DNA of 42,624 nt from Longimicrobium sp. (GTDB taxonomy: Bacteria > Gemmatimonadota > Gemmatimonadetes > Longimicrobiales > Longimicrobiaceae): the NCBI RefSeq assembly GCF_035474595.1, contig NZ_DATIND010000142.1, positions 1 to 42,624 on the forward strand, read 5' to 3'. Each line of letters starts with the position of its first letter. Position 1 is the stretch's first letter. Below the pieces are notes generated by a model. It saw nothing but the letters and a program-made list of their open reading frames with translations. It had not been told where the DNA came from and ran no database searches. This document shows, in pieces, positions 35,706-42,624 of the stretch. The translations under genes and the position numbers were made by a program.

Positions 35706-38120
35706 ATGAGCATCGCCGAGATCTTCGAGACGCTGGAGTACGGGCCCGCGCCCGAGAGCGCATCGCCCGCCACGCGCTGGCTCGACGACCACGACCGCAC
35801 CACGCGGATGTACATCGGCGGCGAGTGGCGCGGGCCGGGCGAGGGCGAGTACTTCGACACCGTGAACCCCGCGAACAACAAGCCGCTCGCCCGCGTCGCG
35901 CAGGCGGGTAAGGCGGACGTAGACGCGGCGGTCGCCGCCGCGCGCGGGGCGCTGGAGGGGTGGCAGGCGCTGGGCGGGCACGGGCGCGCGCGCTACCTGT
36001 ACGCCATCGCCCGGCAGGTGCAGAAGCATTCGCGCCTCTTCGCCGTGCTCGAGTCGATGGACAACGGCAAGCCCATCCGCGAGTCGCGCGACATCGACAT
36101 CCCCCTGGTGGCCCGGCATTTCTACCACCACGCCGGGTGGGCGCAGCTGATGGAGACCGACCCCGAGCTGCGCGACTGCGGAGCGCTCGGCGTCGTCGGC
36201 CAGATCATCCCCTGGAACTTCCCGCTCCTGATGCTGAGCTGGAAGATCGCCCCCGCGCTGGCGATGGGGAACACGGTGGTGCTGAAGCCCGCCGAGTTCA
36301 CGCCGCTGACCGCCATCCTCTTCGCCGAGATCTGCGACGAGGCGGGGCTGCCGCCGGGCGTGGTCAACATCATCACCGGCGACGGGCGCACGGGGGCGCT
36401 GCTGGTGGAGCACCCCGACGTGGACAAGGTCGCCTTCACCGGCTCCACCGAGGTCGGCCGCATCATCCGCGTGGCGACGGCGGGGAGCGGGAAGAAGCTG
36501 TCGCTGGAGCTGGGCGGGAAGAGCCCCTTCATCGTGTTCGACGACGCGGACATCGACTCGGTGGTCGAGGGCGTGGTCGACGCGATCTGGTTCAACCAGG
36601 GGCAGGTGTGCTGCGCGGGAAGCCGCATCCTGGCGCAGGAGGGCATCTCCCGGAAGCTCACGGAGAAGCTGCGCGCGCGGATGGAGACGCTGCGCGTGGG
36701 CGACCCGCTGGACAAGTCGGTGGACATCGGCGCCATCGTGGCGCCCGTGCAGCTGCAGAAGATCCAGCAGCTGGTGCAGCAGGGCGTGGAGGAGGGCGCC
36801 ACCATGTGGCAGCCGTCGTGGAGCTGCCCGCAGGAGGGGTGCTTCTTCCCGCCCACGCTCTTCACCGACGTCTCGCCGTCGTCCACCATCGCGCAGGTGG
36901 AGATCTTCGGCCCCGTGGTCGTGTCCATGACCTTCCGCACGCCGGGCGAGGCGGTGGAGCTGGCCAACAACACGCCGTACGGGCTAGCCGCCAGCGTGTG
37001 GACGGAGAACATCAACCTGGCGCTCGACATCGCCCCCAAGGTGAAGGCGGGAACGGTGTGGGTGAACAGCACCAACGTGTTCGACGCCGCCAGCGGCTTC
37101 GGCGGCTACCGCGAGAGCGGCTACGGGCGCGAGGGCGGCCGCGAGGGGCTGTACGAGTACGTGAAGGCGAAGTGGGAGAAGGAGATGGGGAAGGCGAAGG
37201 GCGATGCTTCCCAGCAGACGAAGACCAAGGCGGCGAAGGCGGATGCGGCCGCGAAGACAAAGGGGCCCACGCTGCCGCCGATCGACCGGACCGCGAAGCT
37301 GTACGTGGGCGGGAAGCAGGCGCGGCCGGACAGCGGCTACTCGATGCCGGTGCACGGCGCGGGCGGGCGGCTGATCGCGGAAGTCGGCCTGGGGAACCGC
37401 AAGGACGTGCGCAACGCGGTGGAGGCGGCGCACAAGGCCGCGGGGTGGGGGAAGCAGACCGGGCACAACCGCGCGCAGGTGCTCTACTACCTGGCCGAGA
37501 ACCTGGCCGCCCGCACCGACGAGTTCGCCCGCCGCATCGCCACGCTCACCGGCGACGAGGCCGGCGCCGCGCGCGAGGTGGACGCCACCATCCGCCGCCT
37601 GTACGTCTACGCCGCGTGGGCCGACAAGTACGACGGCGACGTGCACGCCACCCCCGTGCGCATGGTTACGCTTGCGATGAAGGAGCCCATCGGCGTGATC
37701 GGCGCCGCCTGCCCGGACGAGGCGCCGCTGCTGGGCTTCGTCTCGCTCGTGGCACCGGCCATCGCGATGGGGAACTCCGTCGTGGTCATCCCCAGCGAGC
37801 GCTGGCCGCTGGCGGCGACGGACTTCTACCAGGTGCTGGACACCAGCGATGTCCCCGGCGGCGTGGTGAACATCGTCACCGGCAAGCGCGACGAACTGGC
37901 GCAGACGCTGGCCGCGCACGACGACGTGGACGCGATGTGGTACTTCGGCGGGGCGGAGGGGAGCGAGATGGTGGAGCGCCTCTCGGCCGGCAACATGAAG
38001 CGCACCTTCGTGGGCTACGGCCGCCCGCGCGACTGGTTCGACCCCGCGCAGGGCGAGGGCGCCGAGTTCCTGCGCCAGGCCACGAACGTGAAGAACATCT
38101 GGGTACCGTACGGGGAGTGA
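35706..38120 (+). CDS. Two-domain aldehyde dehydrogenase, ALDH16-like
   Basis: An 804-residue protein: an active-looking ALDH domain (about residues 25-490), a charged linker (KAKGDASQQTKTKAAKAD, about 495-520) and a second, degenerate ALDH domain (about 525-800). In domain 1 the general base E268 (LELGGKSP) and nucleophile C302 (GQVCCAGSR) fall at the same numbers as in ALDH2. Domain 2 keeps fold motifs (EPIGVIGAACPDEAPLLGFV, GGVVNIVTGKRDELAQ) but has no visible catalytic cysteine. This is the plan of ALDH16 proteins, whose second domain is structural. It oxidises an unknown aldehyde with NAD(P). Monocistronic, with an octamer array just after its stop codon. The ribosome site (AGGA about 10 nt upstream) is weak. 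Confidence 0.92.
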   Translation: MSIAEIFETLEYGPAPESASPATRWLDDHDRTTRMYIGGEWRGPGEGEYFDTVNPANNKPLARVAQAGKADVDAAVAAARGALEGWQALGGHGRARYLYAIARQVQKHSRLFAVLESMDNGKPIRESRDIDIPLVARHFYHHAGWAQLMETDPELRDCGALGVVGQIIPWNFPLLMLSWKIAPALAMGNTVVLKPAEFTPLTAILFAEICDEAGLPPGVVNIITGDGRTGALLVEHPDVDKVAFTGSTEVGRIIRVATAGSGKKLSLELGGKSPFIVFDDADIDSVVEGVVDAIWFNQGQVCCAGSRILAQEGISRKLTEKLRARMETLRVGDPLDKSVDIGAIVAPVQLQKIQQLVQQGVEEGATMWQPSWSCPQEGCFFPPTLFTDVSPSSTIAQVEIFGPVVVSMTFRTPGEAVELANNTPYGLAASVWTENINLALDIAPKVKAGTVWVNSTNVFDAASGFGGYRESGYGREGGREGLYEYVKAKWEKEMGKAKGDASQQTKTKAAKADAAAKTKGPTLPPIDRTAKLYVGGKQARPDSGYSMPVHGAGGRLIAEVGLGNRKDVRNAVEAAHKAAGWGKQTGHNRAQVLYYLAENLAARTDEFARRIATLTGDEAGAAREVDATIRRLYVYAAWADKYDGDVHATPVRMVTLAMKEPIGVIGAACPDEAPLLGFVSLVAPAIAMGNSVVVIPSERWPLAATDFYQVLDTSDVPGGVVNIVTGKRDELAQTLAAHDDVDAMWYFGGAEGSEMVERLSAGNMKRTFVGYGRPRDWFDPAQGEGAEFLRQATNVKNIWVPYGE

Positions 38121-38130
38121 CGAAGTAGGG

Positions 38131-38180
38131 GAAAGTACGAGAGCACGAGAGTACGAAAGTACGGAAGTACGGAAGTACGG
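38131..38180 (+). repeat. Octamer tandem array, six units
   Basis: GAAAGTAC, GAGAGCAC, GAGAGTAC, GAAAGTAC, then two GGAAGTAC units, starting 11 nt after the ALDH stop codon. Units share the GxxAGTAC core with the arrays at 17707 and 41511. Confidence 0.85.
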
Positions 38181-38277
38181 CGTGACGATGAACCGGCGCC
38201 TCCGCATCGCAGCGGGGCGCCGGTTTCGTCTGTGTGGATGGAGGAGGCGAGACGAGCTTCTTAGCGCTTCCGCCGGC

Positions 38278-38470
38278 ATCGCGCCCTCTCCGGCCGGCCG
38301 AGGCCGTCCACCTCTCCCGTACCGGGAGAGGTAGCTTCCACACCATCACCGACACGTGGAACTATCGGCGCGACCAGAGGTTGCAGGCCGCGCCGATGGC
38401 GTGGCAGCCCCCCTCGCCCGGTACGGGAGAGGGCGAGCGCTCTAAGGCGCGGGGAGAGGGCGGCGCGGAT
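38278..38470. repeat. REP-like palindromes, family C, two copies
   Basis: Copy 1: CCTCTCCCG (38311-38319) and CGGGAGAGG (38323-38331) around TAC, preceded by GCCCTCTCCGGCCGGCCGAG. Copy 2 (about 38399-38470): CTCGCCCGGTACGGGAGAGG then GCGCGGGGAGAGGGCGGCGC. No gene is seen from 38121 to 38498. Confidence 0.78.
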
Positions 38471-38498
38471 GCCGCGGACGCGCGCTGGATTGGCTGCG

Positions 38499-39008
38499 TT
38501 ACTGCCTGCGCTCCACCCGCCACGTGCCCGTCACCGGATCGCCCGAAGGGGAGCCGCGGGTGGTGAAGGTGCCCTCGATCCGGTTCCCCGCCACCGTCCC
38601 CTCGAACGTGGTGCTCACCGGGCAGTGGCAGTCGGGATCGGTGTACGGGTCCCTCATCCCCGTCACCCGCTCGCCCTGGAAGCGCGCGAAGCGGATGGTC
38701 AGCTCCTGCGGCTGCACCGGCTGCGTCCCGGGCTGGCCGGTGTAGACGGCGCGGCGCAGCGGCGCGCCCGTGCCGCGCGGCACCATGACCACGTCGCCGT
38801 GCGCAGAGTCGGCGGTGGCGGTCAGGTGGAAGACGATGCTCCCGCTGCGCCCGGTCGCCGGGCTGCTGTACTCGCCCGTCCACTCGCCGCCCAGCCGCGA
38901 CAGGTCCGCCGGGCTGATGCTCACCGGCACCCGCGGCTCCCGCGCCGGCGCGCACGCCGCGATCCCCATCGCCAGCGCCGCGCCCGCCATCCAGCGCCAT
39001 CCCTTCAT
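38499..39008 (-). CDS. Small lipoprotein of unknown function
   Basis: A 169-residue protein from ATG 39008 with GGAGGTG just upstream. The N-terminus MKGWRWMAGAALAMGIAACA ends in a lipobox (IAAC), so it should be lipid-anchored. The mature part has short beta-rich repeats with Gly-Thr-Trp ends (GGEWTGEYSSPATGRSGSIV; IEGTFTTRGSPSGDPVTGTW), like lipocalin-type or DUF-type small barrels. A CHC pair (DPDCHCP) is present. No named family recognised. Frames extending upstream to 39533 are artefacts through the repeat gap. Confidence 0.8.
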   Translation of the reverse strand: MKGWRWMAGAALAMGIAACAPAREPRVPVSISPADLSRLGGEWTGEYSSPATGRSGSIVFHLTATADSAHGDVVMVPRGTGAPLRRAVYTGQPGTQPVQPQELTIRFARFQGERVTGMRDPYTDPDCHCPVSTTFEGTVAGNRIEGTFTTRGSPSGDPVTGTWRVERRQ

Positions 39009-39429
39009 CGCCCACCTCCGCTTCCTGATGTGGCCGGACGGACCCGCCTCTCTCCGCAAGGTGCTCCGGAGGCCCTCACCGCGCCAGAACTTCGTCCACC
39101 GCGCGGCGCGGTGTCGGCCGGGAATCATCGTGGGGATAATCCAAGGGGCGGCGGCCAAGGTGGTCATGGCGGACGGCTCCGGGTCGCTGCGTTTCCATCC
39201 GCGGGAGGCGCATCCCTCCGCTCGTGAACCAAGATGCGCGTCCGCCGCGCCGCGCTCTGTCGGGCCACCACGGAAATGCGCGTCGTCGATTGTGCACGCT
39301 CGCCGTGGGGCGACCCCCCACCATGCCGTGAGAACGGAAAGACAGGTTTTACGCAGAGCACCAGAGGGGCAGAGAACGACTCCCGGCTCTCTGCTCCTCC
39401 AGACGCACACTTCAGGCACTTGACGGATC
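39009..39429. other. Intergenic region, no gene seen
   Basis: Gap between the lipoprotein (-) and the NYN leader (+). It contains hairpin family D copy 4 (39348-39415) and otherwise nothing I can identify. Two divergent promoters should lie here. Confidence 0.55.
39348..39415. repeat. Hairpin repeat, family D, copy 4 (diverged)
   Basis: Begins TTTTACGCAGAGCACCAGAG and has a core GGGGCAGAGAACG pairing imperfectly with CTCTCTGCTCCTC, then GACGCACAC. It resembles the copy at 40205-40283 on the other side of the NYN gene. Confidence 0.6.
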
Positions 39430-39515
39430 AGGTTACGTTGCGTAACCTTGATGTGCATCATCCCCGAGGGTAGAACCTCGGGCCCCCCTGGTCTGCGGAC
39501 CAGGGGTTTTTTTTT
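39430..39515 (+). ncRNA. Three-hairpin leader or small RNA upstream of the NYN gene
   Basis: Hairpin 1 is AGGTTACG (39430-39437), loop TTG, CGTAACCT (39441-39448). Hairpin 2 is CCCGAGG (39463-39469), loop of 6, CCTCGGG (39476-39482). Hairpin 3 is the terminator at 39485-39515. No plus-strand gene lies upstream for over 1.3 kb, so the terminator must end either a small RNA or a leader that controls the NYN gene. Hairpin 1 could alternatively be a DNA operator. Which of these is right cannot be read from one sequence. Confidence 0.5.
39485..39515 (+). terminator. Intrinsic terminator or attenuator before the NYN gene
   Basis: CCCCTGGTC (39485-39493), loop TGCG, GACCAGGGG (39498-39506), then nine T residues to 39515. 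It lies 17 nt before the ATG of the NYN-domain gene on the same strand. Confidence 0.93.
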
Positions 39516-39532
39516 CTCTCGCGGGAGCGCCA

Positions 39533-40186
39533 ATGAACAAGAGGATCAGCTTTCTTGTCGATGGCTTCAACGTCTACCACTCCCTGCGCCAGGTGGAGCA
39601 GATCAGTGGCCAACGCGTGAAATGGCTCGACCTCGACAAGCTGCTGACCGGGTATTTGAGCGCCATCCGCGGGAAGCTCGGCGGCGGGCGAGTCGAACTG
39701 GGCGGCATCTACTACTTCTCGGCACTAGCGACCCACCTGACCGGAACCGACCGGGGGGTCGTGAATCGCCACGCGACGTATATCTCGGCCCTGGAAAGCA
39801 CGGGTGTTTCGGTCGTCCTCTCCAAGTTCAAGGTGAAGGACTTCGTCTGCCCGGCGTGCAAGCACAGGTACAAACGCCATGAGGAGAAGGAGACGGACGT
39901 GGCCATCGGCCTCAAGCTGGTCGAGGCGTTCGTCAGGGACGAGGCGGATGCAGTCGTGATCGTGTCGGGAGATTCGGATCTGATGCCGGCGGTTCGCACC
40001 GCGCGCGGCCTGTTTCCGCACGGGAAGATCGGCGTCGCGTTTCCGTTCAACCGCCACACGACGGAGCTCGAGCAGGCCACCGACTTCTCCTGGAACATCT
40101 CGCAACGCGACATCCAGCGAGCCCAGTTCCCGCTCCAGGTGAAGCTCGCGGACGGTACCCTTGTCGAGAAGCCGGCTTCCTGGTGA
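39533..40186 (+). CDS. NYN-domain (LabA/DUF88-type) putative RNase
   Basis: A 217-residue protein from ATG 39533 with GGGAG about 7 nt upstream. PIN-like NYN motifs are clear: D10 and N13 (FLVDGFNVYHS), D122 (EEKETDVAIGLKLV), D147 and D149 (VIVSGDSDLMPAV). A CxxC (C106, C109; VCPACKHRYKRH) forms half of a possible zinc site. NYN proteins are metal-dependent nucleases acting on RNA, some in toxin or defence settings. The gene reads less GC-rich than its neighbours and is bracketed by two copies of hairpin family D and a terminator-bearing leader, signs compatible with horizontal arrival. No partner antitoxin gene is seen. Confidence 0.88.
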   Translation: MNKRISFLVDGFNVYHSLRQVEQISGQRVKWLDLDKLLTGYLSAIRGKLGGGRVELGGIYYFSALATHLTGTDRGVVNRHATYISALESTGVSVVLSKFKVKDFVCPACKHRYKRHEEKETDVAIGLKLVEAFVRDEADAVVIVSGDSDLMPAVRTARGLFPHGKIGVAFPFNRHTTELEQATDFSWNISQRDIQRAQFPLQVKLADGTLVEKPASW

Positions 40187-40204
40187 TGCAAAAGAAGGAT
40201 TGTA

Positions 40205-40283
40205 CGCAGCGGCACGCGAACACGAAGGCGCAGAGAACCACTCGCGGTTCTCTGCGCCTCCGTGGCTTTGTGTGAAACCGTCT
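40205..40283. repeat. Hairpin repeat, family D, copy 5, convergent terminator
   Basis: GGCGCAGAGAACC (40227-40239) pairs perfectly with GGTTCTCTGCGCC (40246-40258) around ACTCGC. The stem extends after one mismatch with CACG (40221-40224) and CGTG (40261-40264). It separates the convergent NYN and AAA genes. Confidence 0.82.
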
Positions 40284-40290
40284 TTTCAGA

Positions 40291-41502
40291 TTATCGCACC
40301 AGCGCGAGGGCGATGGCGATCACGGCGAGGACGATGGAGACGGCGCTGGCGGCGAGGACCAGGTTCAGCCGCCGCTCCCACGCGGCCTGGTGCTGGGCGA
40401 TGACGGAGCGCGCGCCCTCGCGGTCCTGCTCCGCCGACGCGACCAGCTGCTCGATGCGCCGCTGCGCCTCGCCGCGCTGGCCCTCGAGGCGCTGCAGGGC
40501 CTCGGGGATGGCCACGAGGGTGTCCTCGACCTCCACCAGCCGCGCGGCCAGCGCCGACACGTCGTCGCGCAGCTCGTCGCCCGGCGTCGCGGCGCCGTCG
40601 CCGTTCCACGGCAGGGGGAGGTTGGGCGCGGCGGCGCCGAAGAGCGACTGGTCCATCACCCGCTTGGCCCCGATCACCTCCTCCATCGCGTCGGCGAAGT
40701 GCCGCTGGCCGATGCGCTTGTCCGCGTCCTCGCCGGGCTCGGCGATGGCGGCCTGCGCGGCCTTCAGCACCGCGTTCTTGATGTCGCCGCCGCTGCCGGG
40801 GTAGCGCTCGGCCAGCGCGCGGAAGTCCACGTCCTCGGCCAGCGGCGTCTTCCGCGCGTGGAGCTGGGTGCGCCAGATCTTCTCGCGCTCCTCGGGCCCC
40901 GGCATCTCGAACAGGATGTGCGTGCGAATGCGCCGCTCGAAGGCCGGGTCGAAGTTGGCCGCCAGGTTGGTGGCGAAGATCACCACCCCCTGGAACTCCT
41001 CCACCTCGCGCAGCAGCACGTTCACCACCGAGTTGGCCTCGCGCTGGTACCCCTGGTCCATCTGCGTGAAGCGGCGGCTGGCGATCGCGTCGGCCTCGTC
41101 GAAGAAGAGCACCGCGTCCTGCTCCTTGGCCGCCTCGAACACCGCGGACACGTTCTTCGACGTCATGCCCGCCCACTGGCTCTCCAGCTCGGCGTAGCGG
41201 ACGACGAGCAGGCGCTTGCCCAGCGCGTGGGCGATGGCCTCGGCGCAGATCGTCTTCCCGGTCCCCGGCGGCCCGGCGAAGTTGAACGCCAGCCCCAGCC
41301 CGGTGTCGTGCCGCTCGCCCAGCCCCCAGTCGCCGAACAGCATGTCGTGCTTCTTGATCTGCACCAGCGCCTGGTCCAGCTGCCGCCGGGTGCTGGGCGG
41401 AAGGATCACGTCCGCGAAGGTCCGCCGCGGAACCAGGGGCTCCACCATTCCCGCGCGCTCGGGCTGCGGACCGAAGAACAGCTCGCGCCAACCGGTTGCC
41501 AT
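40291..41502 (-). CDS. AAA+ ATPase with C-terminal coiled coil and membrane anchor
   Basis: A 403-residue protein from ATG 41502 (weak ribosome site). Walker A is G77 to T84 (GPPGTGKT), Walker B is residues 131-137 (VLFFDEAD), sensor 1 is VVIFATNLAAN and the arginine fingers are in FERRIR, as in classic AAA unfoldases and microtubule-severing-type ATPases. After the AAA lid (to about residue 285) come a linker, a coiled coil (about 305-375, LRDDVSALAARLVEVEDTLV) and one transmembrane helix (about 380-402). It is therefore predicted to sit on the inner membrane by its tail, with the ring in the cytosol. No protease domain is present, so it is not FtsH. Client proteins unknown. Confidence 0.9.
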   Translation of the reverse strand: MATGWRELFFGPQPERAGMVEPLVPRRTFADVILPPSTRRQLDQALVQIKKHDMLFGDWGLGERHDTGLGLAFNFAGPPGTGKTICAEAIAHALGKRLLVVRYAELESQWAGMTSKNVSAVFEAAKEQDAVLFFDEADAIASRRFTQMDQGYQREANSVVNVLLREVEEFQGVVIFATNLAANFDPAFERRIRTHILFEMPGPEEREKIWRTQLHARKTPLAEDVDFRALAERYPGSGGDIKNAVLKAAQAAIAEPGEDADKRIGQRHFADAMEEVIGAKRVMDQSLFGAAAPNLPLPWNGDGAATPGDELRDDVSALAARLVEVEDTLVAIPEALQRLEGQRGEAQRRIEQLVASAEQDREGARSVIAQHQAAWERRLNLVLAASAVSIVLAVIAIALALVR

Positions 41503-41510
41503 CGAGATCG

Positions 41511-41550
41511 GGTGCGAAAGTGCGAGGGTGCGAAAGTGCGAGAGTGTTGA
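41511..41550 (+). repeat. Octamer tandem array, five units
   Basis: GGTGCGAA, AGTGCGAG, GGTGCGAA, AGTGCGAG, AGTGTTGA, starting 8 nt upstream of the AAA gene start codon (on the opposite strand to that gene). Confidence 0.82.
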
Positions 41551-41882
41551 TTACCCCCGAAGCGGCCTGATGGACTACGGAGATTCTCGCTCCGCGGTTT
41601 TCAACGCCGCCGCGCGCACTGAACGCAAGAGCTTCGCCGGACGGCGGGGGATGGAGAAGATCGGGCGATGCGGGGGATCGGCAGCACGCCGCGAGACCCG
41701 TCGCACGATGCGATGATGGCTATTCCGCCGCCGCGCGTTTGGACGCATGTTGAGATTCGCCCGGCGCGTCCCCGGCCGGTCCCCACCCGCCCGCGGATGC
41801 GCGTCTCCGCCGCCCGCGCGGGGACGGGGCTATCTCCCTTCCGCTCCCCATCCCCCGATCCTCTCATCCCCTGGAGAACACC
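41551..41882. other. Divergent intergenic region, no gene seen
   Basis: Between the AAA gene (-) and the L,D-transpeptidase-like gene (+). Open frames on both strands are shadows. I see no recognisable promoter hexamers. Confidence 0.5.
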
Positions 41883-42554
41883 ATGGAAATCCTTCCCGAT
41901 CCGCTCGACCAGCTCGACGGGGGCGACCTCGAGGGCGAGTCCGTCGAGAGCCTGGCCGCCGCCGCGCAGCTGCCGGAGCAGTTCCCCGCCGCCGCCGTGG
42001 GGATCACCGAGATCGCGGCCACCCCGTTCGCGCATCTCGATCCCGACCGTGTGGTGCCGCAGAACCTGCTCGCCGAGGCGCTCGCCTTCTTCCAGGCGCA
42101 CAAGGAGAAGTTCAGCAACACGGGGCACATCTCCGTGCTGGACTACTCGCTGCGCTCCAGCGAGCCGCGCTTCCACGTGATCGACATGCAGACGGGCCAG
42201 GTGCAGTCGTTCCGCATGGCCAACGGCGTGGGCTCGGAGCCGGCGCACGACGGGTTCGCGCACAAGTTCAGCAACGTGCCGGGCTCCAACATGAGCTCGC
42301 TCGGCTTCGTGCGCACCGCCGAGACCTACCAGGGAAAGCACGGCTTCTCGCTGCGCCTGGACGGCCTGTCGGACACCAACTCGAAGATGCGGACGCGCGC
42401 GGTGGTGGTGCACGGCGCCGACTACGTGCACGACAAGCCGGTGATCCAGGGCCGCAGCAACGGCTGCCCCGCGCTGCCGATGGACCAGCGCACCAAGGTC
42501 ATCAACCTGATCAAGGAAGGCAGCCTGATGTACTTCGCGCGCAGCCAGGCCTGA
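41883..42554 (+). CDS. Murein L,D-transpeptidase catalytic domain protein (YkuD_2 type)
   Basis: A 223-residue protein from ATG 41883 with GGAG about 7 nt upstream. Catalytic motifs of the YkuD_2 family are present: H177 (RAVVVHGADYV) and C195 (GRSNGCPALPMD), preceded by FAHKFSNVPGSNMSSLGFVR and ETYQGKHGFSLRLDGL. L,D-transpeptidases cross-link peptidoglycan or attach proteins to it in the periplasm. The N-terminus (MEILPDPLDQLDGGDLEGES) is acidic and not hydrophobic, so no Sec signal peptide is visible and no better upstream start was found. Either export is by another route or the true start is elsewhere. Confidence 0.88.
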   Translation: MEILPDPLDQLDGGDLEGESVESLAAAAQLPEQFPAAAVGITEIAATPFAHLDPDRVVPQNLLAEALAFFQAHKEKFSNTGHISVLDYSLRSSEPRFHVIDMQTGQVQSFRMANGVGSEPAHDGFAHKFSNVPGSNMSSLGFVRTAETYQGKHGFSLRLDGLSDTNSKMRTRAVVVHGADYVHDKPVIQGRSNGCPALPMDQRTKVINLIKEGSLMYFARSQA

Positions 42555-42579
42555 CGCGCGCAACGAACAGAAGATCGGC

Positions 42580-42624
42580 CTCACGCGGAGACGCGGAGCC
42601 GCGGAGAAACCTCTCTCCGCGGCT
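42580..42624. repeat. Hairpin repeat, family D, cut by the window edge
   Basis: CTCACGCGGAGACGCGGAGC then AGCCGCGGAG (42597-42606) pairing with CTCCGCGGCT (42615-42624). The outer arm would continue past the window. It lies just after the L,D-transpeptidase-like gene. Confidence 0.75.

Noticed and set aside
41601-42584. 327-codon minus-strand frame opposite the L,D-transpeptidase-like gene
   Set aside because: Shadow frame; the plus-strand gene has the catalytic His and Cys motifs and a ribosome site.

Overview
The window is GC-rich bacterial chromosomal DNA from a Gram-negative-type (diderm) cell. It encodes outer-membrane barrels, lipoproteins, an NtrYX-like two-component pair, a periplasmic S41 protease and an L,D-transpeptidase-like protein. 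A DUF5916 barrel protein, many signal-peptide TPR proteins and repeat-filled gaps suggest Gemmatimonadota, perhaps a Longimicrobium relative. That placement is inference from gene style; there is no rRNA, tRNA or marker gene here to prove it. I saw no CRISPR array, prophage or transposase.

Layout. Positions 1-553 hold only dispersed hairpin repeats. 554-8974 holds a lipoprotein-like protein with an HExxH motif, a DUF5916 barrel protein, a DUF1540 miniprotein, NudC, an MFS transporter and a small membrane protein. 9821-15756 is a same-strand block: a MobA-like nucleotidyltransferase and XdhC overlapping by 4 nt, two tandem paralogues of an unrecognised zinc-ribbon/transmembrane family, then a second XdhC/CoxI domain overlapping a Glu/Leu/Phe/Val dehydrogenase by 4 nt. 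15839-20692 holds a DksA/TraR zinc-finger protein, a frameshifted HTH gene and full-length gcvP. 20773-22518 is a toxin-antitoxin island: Phd/VapC on the minus strand and MqsR/MqsA on the plus strand, each with a palindrome at its promoter or start.

22602-29347 is a minus-strand envelope-stress-like cluster: NtrY-like kinase, NtrX-like regulator, a bactofilin-like/Omp85 fusion and a DUF4390 protein. A VapB45/VapC45-like pair sits on the opposite strand between the kinase and regulator genes. 29476-35313 holds a methyltransferase, a TPR protein, an S41 protease and a rhomboid protease. 35706-42554 holds a two-domain ALDH16-like dehydrogenase, a lipoprotein, an NYN-domain protein behind a three-hairpin leader, a membrane-anchored AAA+ ATPase and an L,D-transpeptidase-like protein.

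Nearly every gap over about 300 nt carries one or more of five repeat classes: a two-hairpin element whose stem shows a compensatory change (A), an element with GTCATCCTGAG and GAAGGATCT ends (B), a REP-like CTCTCCCG/CGGGAGAG palindrome (C), long hairpins built of CGGAGACG-like words (D), and 7- or 8-nt tandem arrays sharing an AGT-core word. The points I would check first are the unknown tandem zinc-ribbon pair, the VapBC45 pair inside the NtrYX locus, the bactofilin/Omp85 fusion, the NYN leader, and the short-word tandem arrays.
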